This document shows positions 34,340 to 46,285 of a stretch of DNA of 64,000 bases, in pieces. Below the pieces are notes generated by a model that was given only the letters and a program-made list of their open reading frames with translations, did not search any database and was not told the origin of the DNA. Position numbers and translations under genes: made by a program. Position 1 is the first letter of the stretch. Each line of letters opens with the position of its first letter. The DNA is taken from positions 163,855,681 through 163,919,680 of the forward strand of contig JAHLJT010009436.1 in assembly GCA_031308135.1 (NCBI GenBank), given 5' to 3'. This DNA is from Acheta domesticus (Eukaryota > Arthropoda > Insecta > Orthoptera > Gryllidae).

Positions 34340-35060
34340 GGGCAAGTCTGCCCCGCTCCGCCCCTCAGCTCACAGACACCTCTCGGCCGCTCCACTTCTC
34401 TCCAGCTCAACTCATACACTCTTCTTCACTCCTTCCTCAGGGCAGTTCCCCGCCGCTCCACCTCCCTCCAGCTCAGCTCACAGACACCTCTCTACCCACC
34501 GCCTTCTTCAAGGCAATTCCGCTCACCACCCCATCCCTCTTCCGCTCTTCTCTCGGACACCTCTTCACGGCCGCGACACATTTACTCTGCTCGAACCCCA
34601 GACACCTCTCGGCCACCCCTTCCCACCCTGCTCGGTCCTGGACACTTACCGTCTTACCGTTGCTCCCCCTCTCTAGGACCCCTGACACTTCTCATTCGCC
34701 CTGATCCTTCCCCCGCTTAAATCCAAGCACCTTTCTGCCACTACTTAGCCCCTCGAACGCCTCTCAAACATCACCTTTCCCACCTACCACCCCAGTCTTT
34801 TGCACCAACGGAAACACATTTTACGCTGCGCCATTCTCTCCGCTACCCCGCTCTTTTCGCTCTCTTCTTCTCTTTTCCTCATGTTCTACTCCGCTCTCTC
34901 TTTCTCGGCTCTACCTTGCTGTGGCCGCTCTGCGTGCTCCATTCGCAAACCCAACCCTCGACGACTGGCTCTCGGACTTCTCTCCGACGCCCCGCCCTCT
35001 TTCCGCTCTGCTCCTAAACTTCTCTCCTCCTCCCCAGGGCACACCCATCCCTCCACCTAC
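34340..35060. repeat. C/T-rich degenerate repeat block
   Basis: Pyrimidine-rich sequence in which ACAGACACCTCTC-type words recur (near 34372, 34478, 34554, 34603) together with CCGCTCCAC...CTCCAGCTCA, suggesting an old ~100-bp tandem repeat that decays to plain C/T-rich DNA after 34700. Long frames on the plus strand (Ser/Pro/Leu-rich) are repeat by-products. Confidence 0.5.
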
Positions 35061-35422
35061 CGTTCCTTCCCCCGCACTACTCACGAAGACCTGTCAGACG
35101 CCCGCCCTTCCTCCGTGTGCACGTGCGGACATCTCCCCGTGGCCCGAGAAATCTCCCGGTTGCATCCCACGCAACTGCTCCTCAGTTAATCCCTTTAACT
35201 TTTGGTTACCTCAAAAGGTGTAGCCCGATTGCATCCCGCTTGGTGTTTGGAAAGGGAAGATGGAAATAATTTATTGAAGTTCACTTTCATGAGCAAACGT
35301 ACATTCATGAGTTCAAATTGGTATTCTCGCACTAGTCAGCAGAACGAACACAAGTGAACGTGGTAGAATTTTTGGAAACGGTGTCCTTTATCTCACTAAA
35401 ATATAATAATTTCAATAATAAA

Positions 35423-36035
35423 TCTATATATAAAACAAGATGTTGGTATGTGTATAAGAGCAAAACTCCAACACCGTTGTACCGATTTCCATGAAAGTTG
35501 GCGCTTCTGCGTGTTTCTTCACCGAGAAGGTTTATGTGTTGTTAATTGTTGTAACTCCACTACATGGCGCTACATATTCACTATATATCCACTACATATT
35601 CACGTCAAATGCAACCTGCAACACACACGGCAGAATTTTGAAACTACATCGTTAAATAACTCCTAAACGAGGCGTGCTGGCCTTAAAAACTAAAATTTTG
35701 AAGCCGATGGCCTCAAAGAAACGTTTTTCACACCGTAATCTACAGAATGAACTCTTCCTGAACATTACCTTTTTGCTGGTATGCCGCTTCCCGATATTAC
35801 CTCACCTGCTCAGAGACGTGCAGAATCTGCAAGTAAACGTGAATGGGAGGGACAGAGAGCGGCAGAGACGGAGACAGGCGGGGACAGGGTGAGGGAGGGA
35901 GGGAGAGACAGTGAGAAACGGGGATGGGAGGGGAAAGAGGGAGATGAAAGGCAGAATGACGTCTGCCGAGTTTTCCTAGTATTGTATGGAAGATCGTGGT
36001 CCCTTGTCCTTCCTTCTCGGAGTAGCCGATGGTAG
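35423..36035 (+). mobile_element. Possible Helitron-like 5' end
   Basis: Starts TCTATATATAAAAC after an A, followed by a run resembling CTCCAACACCGTTGTACCGATTTCCATGAAA; this combination resembles, from memory, 5' ends of insect Helitrons. Downstream, a plus-strand frame (35781-36035) begins with an R/S/E-rich stretch ending in a purine-rich tract. No Rep or helicase motif and no terminal hairpin found, so this is at best a truncated copy; the 3' limit is arbitrary. Confidence 0.3.
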
Positions 36036-36865
36036 ATCTAGAAATTAGTTTTAATAAATTAAAAATTTGCAATTCAGATTAATTTCAAATTAACAAATTT
36101 TCTTTATTCTATCTGACCATTGCAATACATGAGTAATACAAAATTAAGGAGATTAAAATGGGCATTTATCTTCCATTTTCTTCAATTACCAAAGATAAAA
36201 GATGTAACTGCAAACTGATACATTCGGTATATCTGGGTAAGCTCTCACTTCTTCTCGCGATGAAAACCGAACCTTGGATGCAATCGGGATGGTCTGCGGC
36301 CCCTGACATCCTCAAGCTCTGTCACCTATTTTTTCATTGATAGAAAATATGTTATGGTCCTGTCTTCTATCATCATTTTTTATTTTAACCATTAGGGTGC
36401 AGCGTTTTATTCTCCAGAGGAATATCATTTCAGGGGCTTGTATCTTCCTTTTATCTTGTTTTCTTGTCCATGCTCATTCTGATTGAAGTTGCAAATTCCG
36501 TACTTCACTGCGTGACTAAACACGGTAGTCTGAAAAATTCGAACCCACCACCCAGAGAGAAGTTTGCCCCTTACTATTTTTTATTGAATAGAGAGCGGCT
36601 GATCCGATTCTTGAAGGCCCAGGAGCTCACGAGGGAATTGTTATTTAGTAGTTAGGAATGCGACCAAGGTAACGAGGATTACTGGAATCAGTTGGAGAAA
36701 TACACTTATGGAAAATGTATTATTTCACGTGAAACTTAATGAAAACTAATTGTAAGATAATCAAAATATGCAGAGGGCAACGAAGATTGGGGGGAGGAAT
36801 TAAATAAATATGATGAAAGATGATAGATTAAATTTAGACTACAATGATGGTGTGTTGTCAGAACG

Positions 36866-36904
36866 TCTAATAAACGCTACGTGACGTCTAATAAACGCTA
36901 CATG
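36866..36904. repeat. 22-bp short tandem duplication
   Basis: GTCTAATAAACGCTAC occurs twice at 22-bp spacing. Confidence 0.8.
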
Positions 36905-38490
36905 CAAGCCATGGCTAAACCCACACCAAGCATGGGCACAAAACTATAAAACAAGGTGAAGTATGTGGTGTTCTAATCCGTTCTATGATCAGAATTGAAC
37001 CCAAACTCCATAGAGACGTACTAATGCATTGATGGAAACACATTTGGTTCGATTCACCACTGACGTCACGTTTCATCTAGTGAGTCGTATTTGGCGAAAC
37101 AAATTAGCGGTATTATCAGTAGGCATCAAAACGTAAATGAAACCTCTCAGCCTATACATTCAGTGCCCAACACACGATGTAGCGAACGATCTGTCTGAGG
37201 CTCGTAAACTTTCACGCTTCTGTCTTGTTTAATGTGACCAATCAGCAATAAGAGCACGTGAATGGTCAGATTTCTATCTGCTCAATTTCCATACATGTAT
37301 CCATCGCAAAATCACTTAGATATGAATCTTTTTATGAGATCAAATATATTTATGAATAATATCCTTGGTGATATGTACCATGCTTTACCAAGAGGTTAGC
37401 ACTGATAAGCGATAATAAGGGGAAGTGTTGCTACCAGCAGAGCAAAAGACAGATGTCCTCAAAATGTATGATTGAACGTCGTAAAATGTATTTAAAACTG
37501 AAGAAAGATATTCTGTTATAGCTGTTGTAAATTTTTTCTAAGAATAAATATCCACACACCACCTAGGTGATGCCTTACGTTTTAACTTATGGCGGGTACA
37601 GATTATTCAGTAGTAGTCCACTACAACATACAACCTTTCCATTACTCTTTGAGAAACATGTTTAACTCTGTGATCACAAATGTAACGTTTCAATTGTCAG
37701 AGAAAAACAGATACGTCAACGATTTCTTGTCAAAAACTTTTTCTTATGAGAAATTATAGTGTTTTTCAACAAAAAATATCAATTTAATAATAAAACTTCC
37801 GCTTTTCAGGTTTACAATTTACATCGTCTTATCAACTTCTCCAAACACTAAGACGCTATCAATTCTCGTATTTTGAGCAAATAGTGCCTACTTTTGCAAA
37901 CACTGACAATTCATGGAACCGTGAACCCCTCGATCTAGTCTCCACGACCTCAAGAGGCGTTCTATTTGTTTATCCAGAGTCTTCTCATTAGTTATAACTC
38001 GACCACGTTGAGAATGATGTTTACAGAAGCGCGCCACTGTCTGTGTTTACAGCCGAAACGACAGATACGGACACTCAAATTAAATTAAAAATGGCACCCT
38101 GCCTATTTCAGGAAAAGGTCGATTTATTTCATTACAAATCTGATATATTCCCAATGAATATTTTTCCTGTATTTGGACATGTATGCACCTCATATTGGAA
38201 GAAATAATATTTTATTTTTCTCTGAAGAATCATCCAATTTTAATCGAATTCCATGAGCAGAAAATTTGTACTGTAACATTCATATACTTGAGAATCATTG
38301 AATTTAAGTAGTTTCTCAGAATATATACCAGATCAAATTCTTATGATGTAAAAAGCAACAACCACCGTAATGACGAATATTTTAAATACTTATGAGAGAA
38401 AATTTATTGTTTTTTTTACTTTATTGCATATCTCACCAATCGCATAAAGTATAAAAAAAGATGAATGAAGAAGAATACAATATGTTTGAA
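36905..38490. other. AT-rich intergenic sequence, nothing recognised
   Basis: AT-rich; may include decayed parts of the transposon whose fragment lies at 38492-38767, but I could not identify them. Confidence 0.4.
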
Positions 38491-38491
38491 T

Positions 38492-38767
38492 TCAACAATA
38501 ACATTTGATTTCATCTATAACAGTTTTTCTTTTTGGTGTCACTTTTGATCGTTTCGGCGATGTTTTCAAAAATCCATGTCTCTCAGCTTCACATAACTTT
38601 AAGCTTGCTGCTGCTGCACGTTTGATTGTGCTCCTTGGAGGTATTTTAGGTCTGTCTTTTTCACTATTACAAAATTTATTAACATTATATGCAAGGCGTC
38701 TTGCCTGCCCGCGAAGTGTCACACCTCGACGAGAACTCCTATTCCCCGAAGCTACACCGATAAACAA
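38492..38767 (-). pseudogene. Possible transposase N-terminal fragment (IS630/Tc1/mariner-like)
   Basis: The 91-codon minus-strand frame contains R-G-Q-A-R-R-L-A-Y-N-V-N-K-F, then R-P-K-I-P-P-R-S-T-I-K-R-A-A-A-A-S, then S-P-K-R...T-P-K-R-K-T-V-I-D-E. That order resembles, from memory, helix-turn-helix N termini of a transposase group common in insects (an N-V-Y-x-F helix, R-x-A-x-A-x-G recognition helix, a P-G-K-x-R linker and an I-D-x-F region). The frame stops right after it and no DDE domain follows downstream, so it would be a truncated relic. Confidence 0.35.
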
Positions 38768-38799
38768 CTTGCTTCATGCTCCTCGCGACTTTTTTTAGC

Positions 38800-40040
38800 G
38801 AAACTGACTGTATATATCTGTGTTTACACTGTTAGTTCCACGACACACCGCAATAACCTCTTTCATTCTTCACTTGGTGGAGCTATACCAGGGTCTATGA
38901 CACTCCGTTTAGGTGGCAACGAAGAACAATAACCCACTGCGTTGCACAAATAATGGTTATTATATTATTCCAGAATTTGTTTGCCTCCGTCATTTTATCA
39001 GTTATGGAGAATAAGAACGACGTGAAACAATATTTTGGGACTTTTTGATTTTCCATGTATGCGTATGCGTCCTTTATGTTGTAACTCTTCCACAGTTCTT
39101 TCTTTTGTGGGATGTAATCACATGGATTCAGCTGGTTTAACAGTAATTTAAAGATATACACGAATAGTGTGTATGATTTTAGAAAAAGTAATTTCACAAA
39201 GAGCTAGTGACCATCAGAGGTGGCGTACACTCACCGGCTCACAGCAATTAAACCAGCTGTAAGGTTAGCGCAATTACCCTAAAAACGCCGCAAATGGAAA
39301 GAAAACGAAACGATTATTTTCACATTAGCTACTTTACATTAACTAACAGACTAGAGAGATGGAACTTGGTGATTGAGAGTTGGCAGTGTCTCGGTTTCCA
39401 GAGGCCGGGCCAGGTAGCACAGTTCTCGCCGACCCGCGTTGGAGATGAAATGTGAGCTGTACTGTGCGTGAGGTGCCCCACTCGGTGCCATAAATTCAAG
39501 TGAAACACAAGTGCTTGATAAATCGAAAACGATTATTAAGGTGTGCGATAAATATATCTTCTTAGACAGGAGACGTGCAGACATGCAAGAACTGGTGCCT
39601 TTGGCAACACTGCACGATGTGTTGATGGCAGTCAGTTCCAAAAAAGATCTCGTGAAGTGCAGATCGGGACATTAAATAAAATTCGAAAACTGGGCGAAAA
39701 GTTTGTTAATCAGGGGCGTGGAATTGAGTGATGTGAAGTATGAGAGAATTCAACTGTGAGAAAGGATCAAGGGCGTTATATGTAATGAACAATGCATTCT
39801 GAGGAGAGATTGCATGGAGAAGATACCGGTAGATTACAGAAACCAGATTACAAAAGTAGAGGAGACCATCTTTGGAAAATACGATGTAGAACACAAAGAA
39901 CTGATGTCGACAAGTTCTGAGTCGCAGTATAGTAGATTGGAACGAAGTGCATGCAGGAACACATGATGCCCGTCCTTGTAATAGGTCAATTTAAAAATAT
40001 GCTTATTTTAGATAATTTCTATTGATGCTGGAGAAGAAGT
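38800..40040. other. Intergenic sequence, nothing firm
   Basis: Mixed composition. Around 39500-39640 the plus strand reads as a short run that might be another decayed transposon helix region, but it is too weak to call. Confidence 0.3.
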
Positions 40041-40046
40041 GGAGAT

Positions 40047-40121
40047 GAAGAAGAAGAAGAAGAAGAAGAAGAAGAAGAAGGTGAGGAAGAAGATCAGCAG
40101 CAGCAACAACAACAACAACAA
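40047..40121. repeat. Compound (GAA)n-(CAG/CAA)n microsatellite
   Basis: About 11 GAA units at 40047-40080, then after 14 bp a CAG/CAA run at 40095-40121. On the plus strand it would read Lys-rich then Ser- or Gln-type runs depending on frame; no gene context. Confidence 0.9.
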
Positions 40122-40689
40122 AAGGAGGAGGAGATTACTTATACTTTTCGTTCTTCTTCTTTTACCTATTTTTGATATTAGTGGTTTAAACATAGGTAAA
40201 TGTATCGTGATCACATTTGAGTAATTAGAGTAATTAGAAGTCTTTTCTTGATCCTTCGAAGGCTCTATCTTCTATTTCGTGGTACTTCACGATCAAACGT
40301 GGAATTCATCTTTCAGACAATTTTTAGATGTGCGACCTCCTCGTTGTGGACAGTGTGTTGACCTTCGTGCCGCATACATCTAATTTATAATAGATGCCAT
40401 CCCGATTCTTAATAAATTCCGTATCAGATCCTTTCATTCGCCAACTTAATGATTCTGAAGAATATCATTCAGACGCATCAAATTTAACATAATCTTATCC
40501 GTCTCATAAGAGACCAGAAAAAATATCTTACTATACCTTAGTCTTATGAAATTTAATTTTTCATGCGATTCTTATTTTATACTAGTACTCAGTGCTTGAT
40601 TTGTAACATTTTAAGTACCGTAACGCGCTCTAAATTAATCATTAATTTTATAGAATTAGTTATATATTTATAATATAATTTAATAATAT

Positions 40690-41140
40690 ATTCCCGCGGT
40701 ACCCGAACGCCGTCCCGTCGCGTTCCGCCAGAAATCAAGCATTGCTATTACTGACAAGTACTTACCGCTTTTAATAGCAGTTTATCTTCCAACGAACGCA
40801 GCGTGAATCGGCAAAGTTGGCAGCGCCGTGCGCCAGTCGCGGGCCGTCGGTCACGTCCGGGCAGGGGGAGGGGGCTCTGGAAGGTTCGATTCCCAGAGAT
40901 GACGCCAGTCCGCGCTCGCGGATGTGATCCTGTCGCCCGCACTTCGTTCCCCGAATCAACCGCCGCTCCCGTCCCCCGCCCCCTCCCTCATCCTTTCCAA
41001 TTCACTCTCCTTCCCCTTCCCCCGACCTTCCTCACCCCCACCCCTCCACGCCTCCGCGTGACGCGACTTCCACCGCGAGGAGCCCAAGACGCGTCGAAGG
41101 AAACGCCCTGGGATCAGAGAGCGGGGAACGAACAACGCGC
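40690..41140. other. GC-rich island
   Basis: GC-rich with a CT-rich middle (40965-41060). Frames on both strands are unrecognised. Confidence 0.4.
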
Positions 41141-41808
41141 TTAGGTCTGTTGTTCCCGGGCAGAGGGTTGTGCTAGGAACGGCGTTGTTCCAGAATGGGA
41201 ATCTATTGCTTCCGGGTGGACATTTATCGAACCCGTGGAGACCTCGGCTACTGGAAAAACGAAACGAGTACAAAGAATTTTAGATCTCTATGCCTCGCAC
41301 ACTGTGCCGAAGAGGACATTGACACAGAGAACACTTAAGCACTCGTAATATTAACGTTGACTGATCGTGACATTGTAATTTTTGCTTCCGGGTCGTGTTT
41401 CCAACGAATGCCGCGAGATATCTCTGCGTGGAGAATTGGAACGCAAAAATAGCAAAGGGAAAACTGCGAGCGAAAATAAAATATGGAAGTGTAACTGAGA
41501 GCAATGAATTAACTTGAGTACGCACATCACTTACAAGCAATAACAAACAGTGACTGATGTCGACTTAGCTCCGTGTAATTTCAAATTACTTGCAGTCTTG
41601 CAATTAGAAATGACCTGGCAATTTTTTGTTCCACTAACTCATTGCCAGATCGAAAGAATAAATGCATTTTTAGAATTATTTATTGTATTTTTAAGTTGGT
41701 TTACAGTTATCAAAATCGTCTTTGCTGTGCTTCTTTTAGTAGGTAGTTCACGCTAGTGGTTTTTGCCCATTTAAAATGCTAAGCTACTTTCTTACTTATT
41801 ATGATTTA

Positions 41809-41831
41809 TCCAATCCAATCCAATCCAATCC
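41809..41831. repeat. Short (CCAAT)n tandem repeat
   Basis: Four CCAAT units in a row. Resembles repeated CCAAT boxes but with no promoter context. Confidence 0.85.
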
Positions 41832-41839
41832 CGTAATCA

Positions 41840-42660
41840 GAAAATCATTAAAACATTGCATTCAAGGTAAGTATTCTATATGCACGGCGCTTTTCCCGCA
41901 CCTTTGTTGGTCTTTTCTTATTGTGGGAAGCTTCACTGCACTCTTCATTTAGGTTCTTGAGAACTTTCGAGCGCATAACATACGTGCTCCAAGGAAGAGT
42001 CCCTGGCACCTGGAAAGAGGCATTGCTAAAAGAGTCACGATGGAGCTTATAGCCTCCTTTCAGCTCGGTTAAAGAACTTAAATGATTTTTAAATTGTATT
42101 TTATATTCGTATATCTATTTAAAAAGTACAATTGAAGGGAAGGCAAACTATTATGACAAATTGAGTACGTTATTACATTTCACTCAATACATTTTTAGCC
42201 ATTTTTCAGAGGAAAATGAACGTTTCCTAAGTTTATTGGGTTAGCGAGTACTTGGTAAGTAAAATTTAGTAACAACGAATTCTATGTAATTCTTTTGCCT
42301 TAATGTTGAATACACGTTCTTGGCACACATTCGTACTCAACTTCTCTTTTAAAATCGCAGGCTAACGTAACTTACTGTTTGAAAGTACATTTACATGAAC
42401 GGAGTACAAAAGCCGAAGCAAATTGAAGGATATGTTTCAATCTGGTGCGCTCGATTGGATTCCCTGCGACGCGGGATTCCAGAGAATCACAGGCTTTGGA
42501 GTAACGACGGCCATTGAAAGAAGCATGTGTAATCTCCACCACTTACCCTCCCCCACGCGCCATCGAAAGAAAATTCATGCCGCACGTCCCCGCAGTAAAG
42601 AAAGTGCCGTTAGCGTCCCACTGGCCGGCGATAAGGCGAATTTATGTCGTTAATTTGCAA
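41840..42660. other. AT-rich intergenic sequence, nothing recognised
   Basis: AT-rich; nothing identified. Confidence 0.45.
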
Positions 42661-42764
42661 TTAGCAGATAATGCTCTGCTCTGCGCGCCCCCGTCCGCCC
42701 CTCGCGGGCATAGCCGTCTCTTCGGCGGCGAGCTTTTTATCTGGACGCGGGAAATGATCCTCTG

Positions 42765-43008
42765 AATCCCGCCCCGCCTCTCTCTGCCCCGCCTCGCCCC
42801 GCCATGCCATGCCCCGTCACGCCACGCCTCGCCTCGCCACACATCGCCACGCCACGCCACGCCCCACCACGCCACGTCTCGCCACGTCACGCCACGCCTC
42901 ATCCTGCCCCGCCCTACCTCGCCTCGCTTCGCCCCCCGCCCCGCCCCTCCTCGCCCCACCCCTCCCGCCGCGCCCTCCCCGCCCCGCTCCGCCCGTCCCC
43001 TCCCCGTT
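42765..43008. repeat. CGCCN pentamer array
   Basis: Nearly continuous CGCCA, CGCCT, CGCCC and CGTCA words for about 240 bp. It is the cleanest example of the degenerate pentamer repeat also seen near 1300, 18970, 21650 and 22130. All frames through it are artefacts. Confidence 0.8.
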
Positions 43009-43084
43009 TTTGACTCTCATTGTTATTCCCTATCTACGTTCTCCCTTCTGTATGGGACACCAGTGGCTCAGCAGAGTGTTCACA

Positions 43085-43320
43085 TTTCATTTTGGCTCAC
43101 CATTTCATCCCTCTTTTTTCTGTTCTCCTTCTTTATCTCTCCTCATTACTTTCTTCTTCCTCTCCTTCTCTTTTGTCTTCCACTTCTGCTCTTTCGCCGC
43201 CTTTTTCTTTTTCTCCTCCTCTCTCTTCCACCTTCCTTAATTCTACTCTCTTCTCTCCCTCATCCTTTAATCTTCTCATTCTTCTGTTTTGTCCCTGCTG
43301 TCTCTACCCCATTTCACAAG
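43085..43320. repeat. Pyrimidine-rich (CTT/CCT) tract
   Basis: Mostly T/C on the plus strand with scattered A/G; no fixed period. Confidence 0.6.
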
Positions 43321-43434
43321 TAAATTATCTTTACTGTCTTCTCGAGCTCGCATTTTGCTGGATGGAAGTGGAAAACAGTGAGACTCGAATATGTGAATAT
43401 TTGAAATCGCCTCTGTTCAAATCAAATCTTTAAA

Positions 43435-44500
43435 TCGTTGCCAATGCTAATAGTTTCACGGGAGAGATTATTTCTTACTCAAATTCTTTTTAAAACATTT
43501 CATACATGTTTTACTGTTTGTGAGCGATAAAACAAATAATTTAAGGAGTGAATCCTCTGTTTTCTCTTTCATTGTCTTCTACTATTCTGTTTTGTTAAGC
43601 TTCTTCTCTCAACCTTCTTTCTTTATTTTTCCTTATTTTTCTTGATGGTCTACTAACTCGTTCTCTTGTAAAAATCATTTGCACATTTAACTGATTAATT
43701 GTCGTGACTACATCTTCTTTGTATCGATTTCTTTCGTTTCTCGTTTAGATTCTTCAATCATGTTAGCTGTAACACTTCTTGGACCTTTTAAAATGTATCC
43801 CTTGTCGTCTAATTGCTTTGTGTTCAAAGGAAATACATCTGTATCACAGAGCATATTTGAGCGTCGGTTTACCTGCTAATGCCTCCACCGATTCCCCCTG
43901 CCCTGCGCATTCGATATCAGCCATTTTAACATTAGCGCCTGGGTGCCTCTCCCAGTCTCCCGTATCTTCATGGCGCAACAATCCTTAGGTTCTTTGCGGC
44001 CCGCATCCACTAGCCGTTGTAGCCCATAGCCACGTCTGGAACCTTTACCCCTTTCCAACAGTTATTTTACCCACTGACTATGCATCTTGCACCAGTTCGC
44101 TGACTGTCACACATTTGCACTCATGACCATTCTTTTGCGCAGGGAGAGAAAAAGGAAGGAATGGTTATGTAGTCAGAGAAAAGTAAATTGCACTGACGAC
44201 ACTTGAATATGGAAATACGATACATTAGCCAATCGCATGTGAGTTAAGAGATGTGCAGATAAGGGAAGGAATTCCGTGCTGACGATACAACTATATTGAC
44301 ATTGCTTCGGCCTGAAGGTCTTTTATTCAATGTCAAAATGAAATTTTAATGTTCGAAATGAACTGCTAAAAGAAAATCCAAACAGCTTTCGTTTGAAACT
44401 TAGCGGCGGACGCTGGCGAACTAATGTTTTTCATCTGAAACATTGCTCGTCAGCGCTGCAGAACAGGGTTGCGATGTATCACGTTTGAACGAAAATCGCT
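43435..44500. other. AT-rich intergenic sequence, nothing recognised
   Basis: No feature identified. Confidence 0.4.
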
Positions 44501-44529
44501 CAGAGTATCATTAGGCAGAACCCCTCAGT

Positions 44530-44994
44530 CGTGCAGTGCTGAGCGGCCCTGGCAACGGACGTCCCCGCTGCTCTCCGATTCCGTGTGCATCCGCAACCCT
44601 TAACTTCGCGTGAGCTCTCAGCCCTCATCGCGCACTCTTTCGCCCTTCCCTGCGGCCCTCGCGCCCACCTGCTCGACTTCCGGCGCGCGCGCGCACATCC
44701 GCTTTCAGCGGTCGCCCGCAGCCAGGCGCCACCGACTCCGCCGCCGCCCACGCACGCCCCAAAGCTTCCGAGCCCCGGCAGTGGCTGCCGTCCCCGCCGC
44801 CGATTCACACAACCCCGCTGCTCCCGCCACTCCCCTGCCACGCCGCCGCCCCCGCCGCCCCTCCATTGCCCCCGCCGCCCCGCCCCCCGGAGCCCCCGCC
44901 GCCCCCACCACCCCGCCGCCCCCACCACCCCGCCGCCCCCACCACCCCGCCCGCCCCCACTGCCCCCGCCGCCCCCACCGCCCACGCAGCCCCG
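44530..44994. other. GC-rich island grading into minisatellite
   Basis: GC-rich mixed sequence to about 44820, then CCCCCACCACCCCGCCGCC-type words leading into the 9-bp array. No exon supported. Confidence 0.45.
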
Positions 44995-45606
44995 CCGCCC
45001 CCGCCGCCCCCGCCGCCCCCGCCGCCCCCGCCGCCCCCGCCGCCCCCGCCGCCCCCGCCGCCCCGCCGCCCCCGCCGCCCCCGCCGCCCCCGCCGCCCCC
45101 GCCGCCCCCGCCGCCCCCGCCGCCCCCGCCGCCCCCGCCGCCCCCGCCGCCCCCGCCGCCCCCGCCGCACCCCGCCGCCCCCGCCGCCCCGCCGCCCCCG
45201 CCGCCCCCGCCGCCCCCGCCGCCCCCGCCGCCCCCGCCGCCCCGCCGCCCCCGCCGCCCCGCCGCCCCCGCCGCCCCCGCCGCCCCCGCCGCCCCCGCCG
45301 CCCCCGCCGCCCCCGCCGCCCCCGCCCCCGCCGCCCCCGCCGCCCCCGCCGCCCCGCCGCCCCCGCCGCCCCCGCCGCCCCCGCCGCCCCCGCCGCCCCC
45401 GCCGCCCCCGCCGCCCCCGCCGCCCCCGCCGCCCCCGCCGCCCCCGCCGCCCCCGCCGCCCCCGCCGCCCCCGCCGCCCCCGCCGCCCCCGCCGCCCCCG
45501 CCGCCCCCGCCGCCCCCGCCGCCCCCGCCGCCCCCGCCGCCCCCGCCGCCCCCGCCGCCCCCGCCGCCCCCGCCGCCCCGCCGCCCCCGCCGCCCCCCGC
45601 CGCCCC
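44995..45606. repeat. 9-bp GC minisatellite (GCCGCCCCC)n
   Basis: About 65-70 copies of GCCGCCCCC, interrupted by occasional 8-bp units (one C lost) and one 6-bp unit near 45325. In one frame it reads polyproline, in the others Pro/Ala or Pro/Arg; frame changes follow the short units. The minus strand is G5-N1-G2-type repeats with strong quadruplex potential. The unit family is close to the 11-bp array at 30.6 kb (both are GCC(N)GCCCCC-like). Confidence 0.95.
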
Positions 45607-45609
45607 CTT

Positions 45610-45930
45610 TACCATCGCTGCTGTCGATTCGCGCCTCTACATTCCCCTCTCGTCTGCTTTCTACATCCCCTCCAACACCTCCGTCCCCACCACCCTCTCC
45701 GCTCCCGCGAATTCGACGCCCATGTTCACTGCCGCCTCCGTTCCCCACGCGGCAGGGCTCTCGCTGCCTCCGCTGCCGCTAGGCCACTACGCGGCGCGCT
45801 TTCCGCCGCCGCCGCCGCCCCCGGGCTAAGGCGTGTTTAAAGTTGCATGGTGGGCGGCGTCGACGTTCCCGACCGCAGCGCGTCGCAGTCCCGCGCCCGC
45901 CCCCACTGCCGCCGGCACTGCCCCCACACA
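45610..45930. other. GC-rich sequence after minisatellite
   Basis: C-rich then GC-rich mixed sequence; frames continue out of the minisatellite for composition reasons. Confidence 0.4.
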
Positions 45931-46285
45931 ATGTAAAATCGCTGCAATGCACGTGCACGAAACGTCGCTTCGACTCTTTTTCATTGCTTACACGTGTGTA
46001 GCTATTCCATTATCTCGTTCCCTTTTCAGAGAATCCTTATTTGTGATGTAAGAACACGTCATAAAATAGCGTTACTATGTCGGGACTATTGGTAGAAGTT
46101 ATTATCGGACATGTAATGCAAAGATATATTTTTTGTACAAATTATACTGTTCCTGGCAAGTGATAAGAATTATTGAAAGCCTTCAGTTGCTTTCCCATTG
46201 AAATCAAATATTGCATTATTGTTGTAACATATTTCTTAGAAATATTTAGAAATCATTTTAAATTAACACTCTTGATTAATATTAA

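Noticed and set aside
39500..39660. Possible second transposase fragment on the plus strand
   Set aside because: Similarity to a transposon helix region is too weak and interrupted to call.
40878..40910. tRNA-like T-arm (GGTTCGATTCC)
   Set aside because: No matching D-arm, anticodon arm or acceptor stem upstream.
44500..45840. Very long ORFs (up to 414 codons) of Pro/Ala/Arg or Gly/Ala
   Set aside because: All arise from the (GCCGCCCCC)n minisatellite, which has no stop codon in any frame; both strands are open at once.
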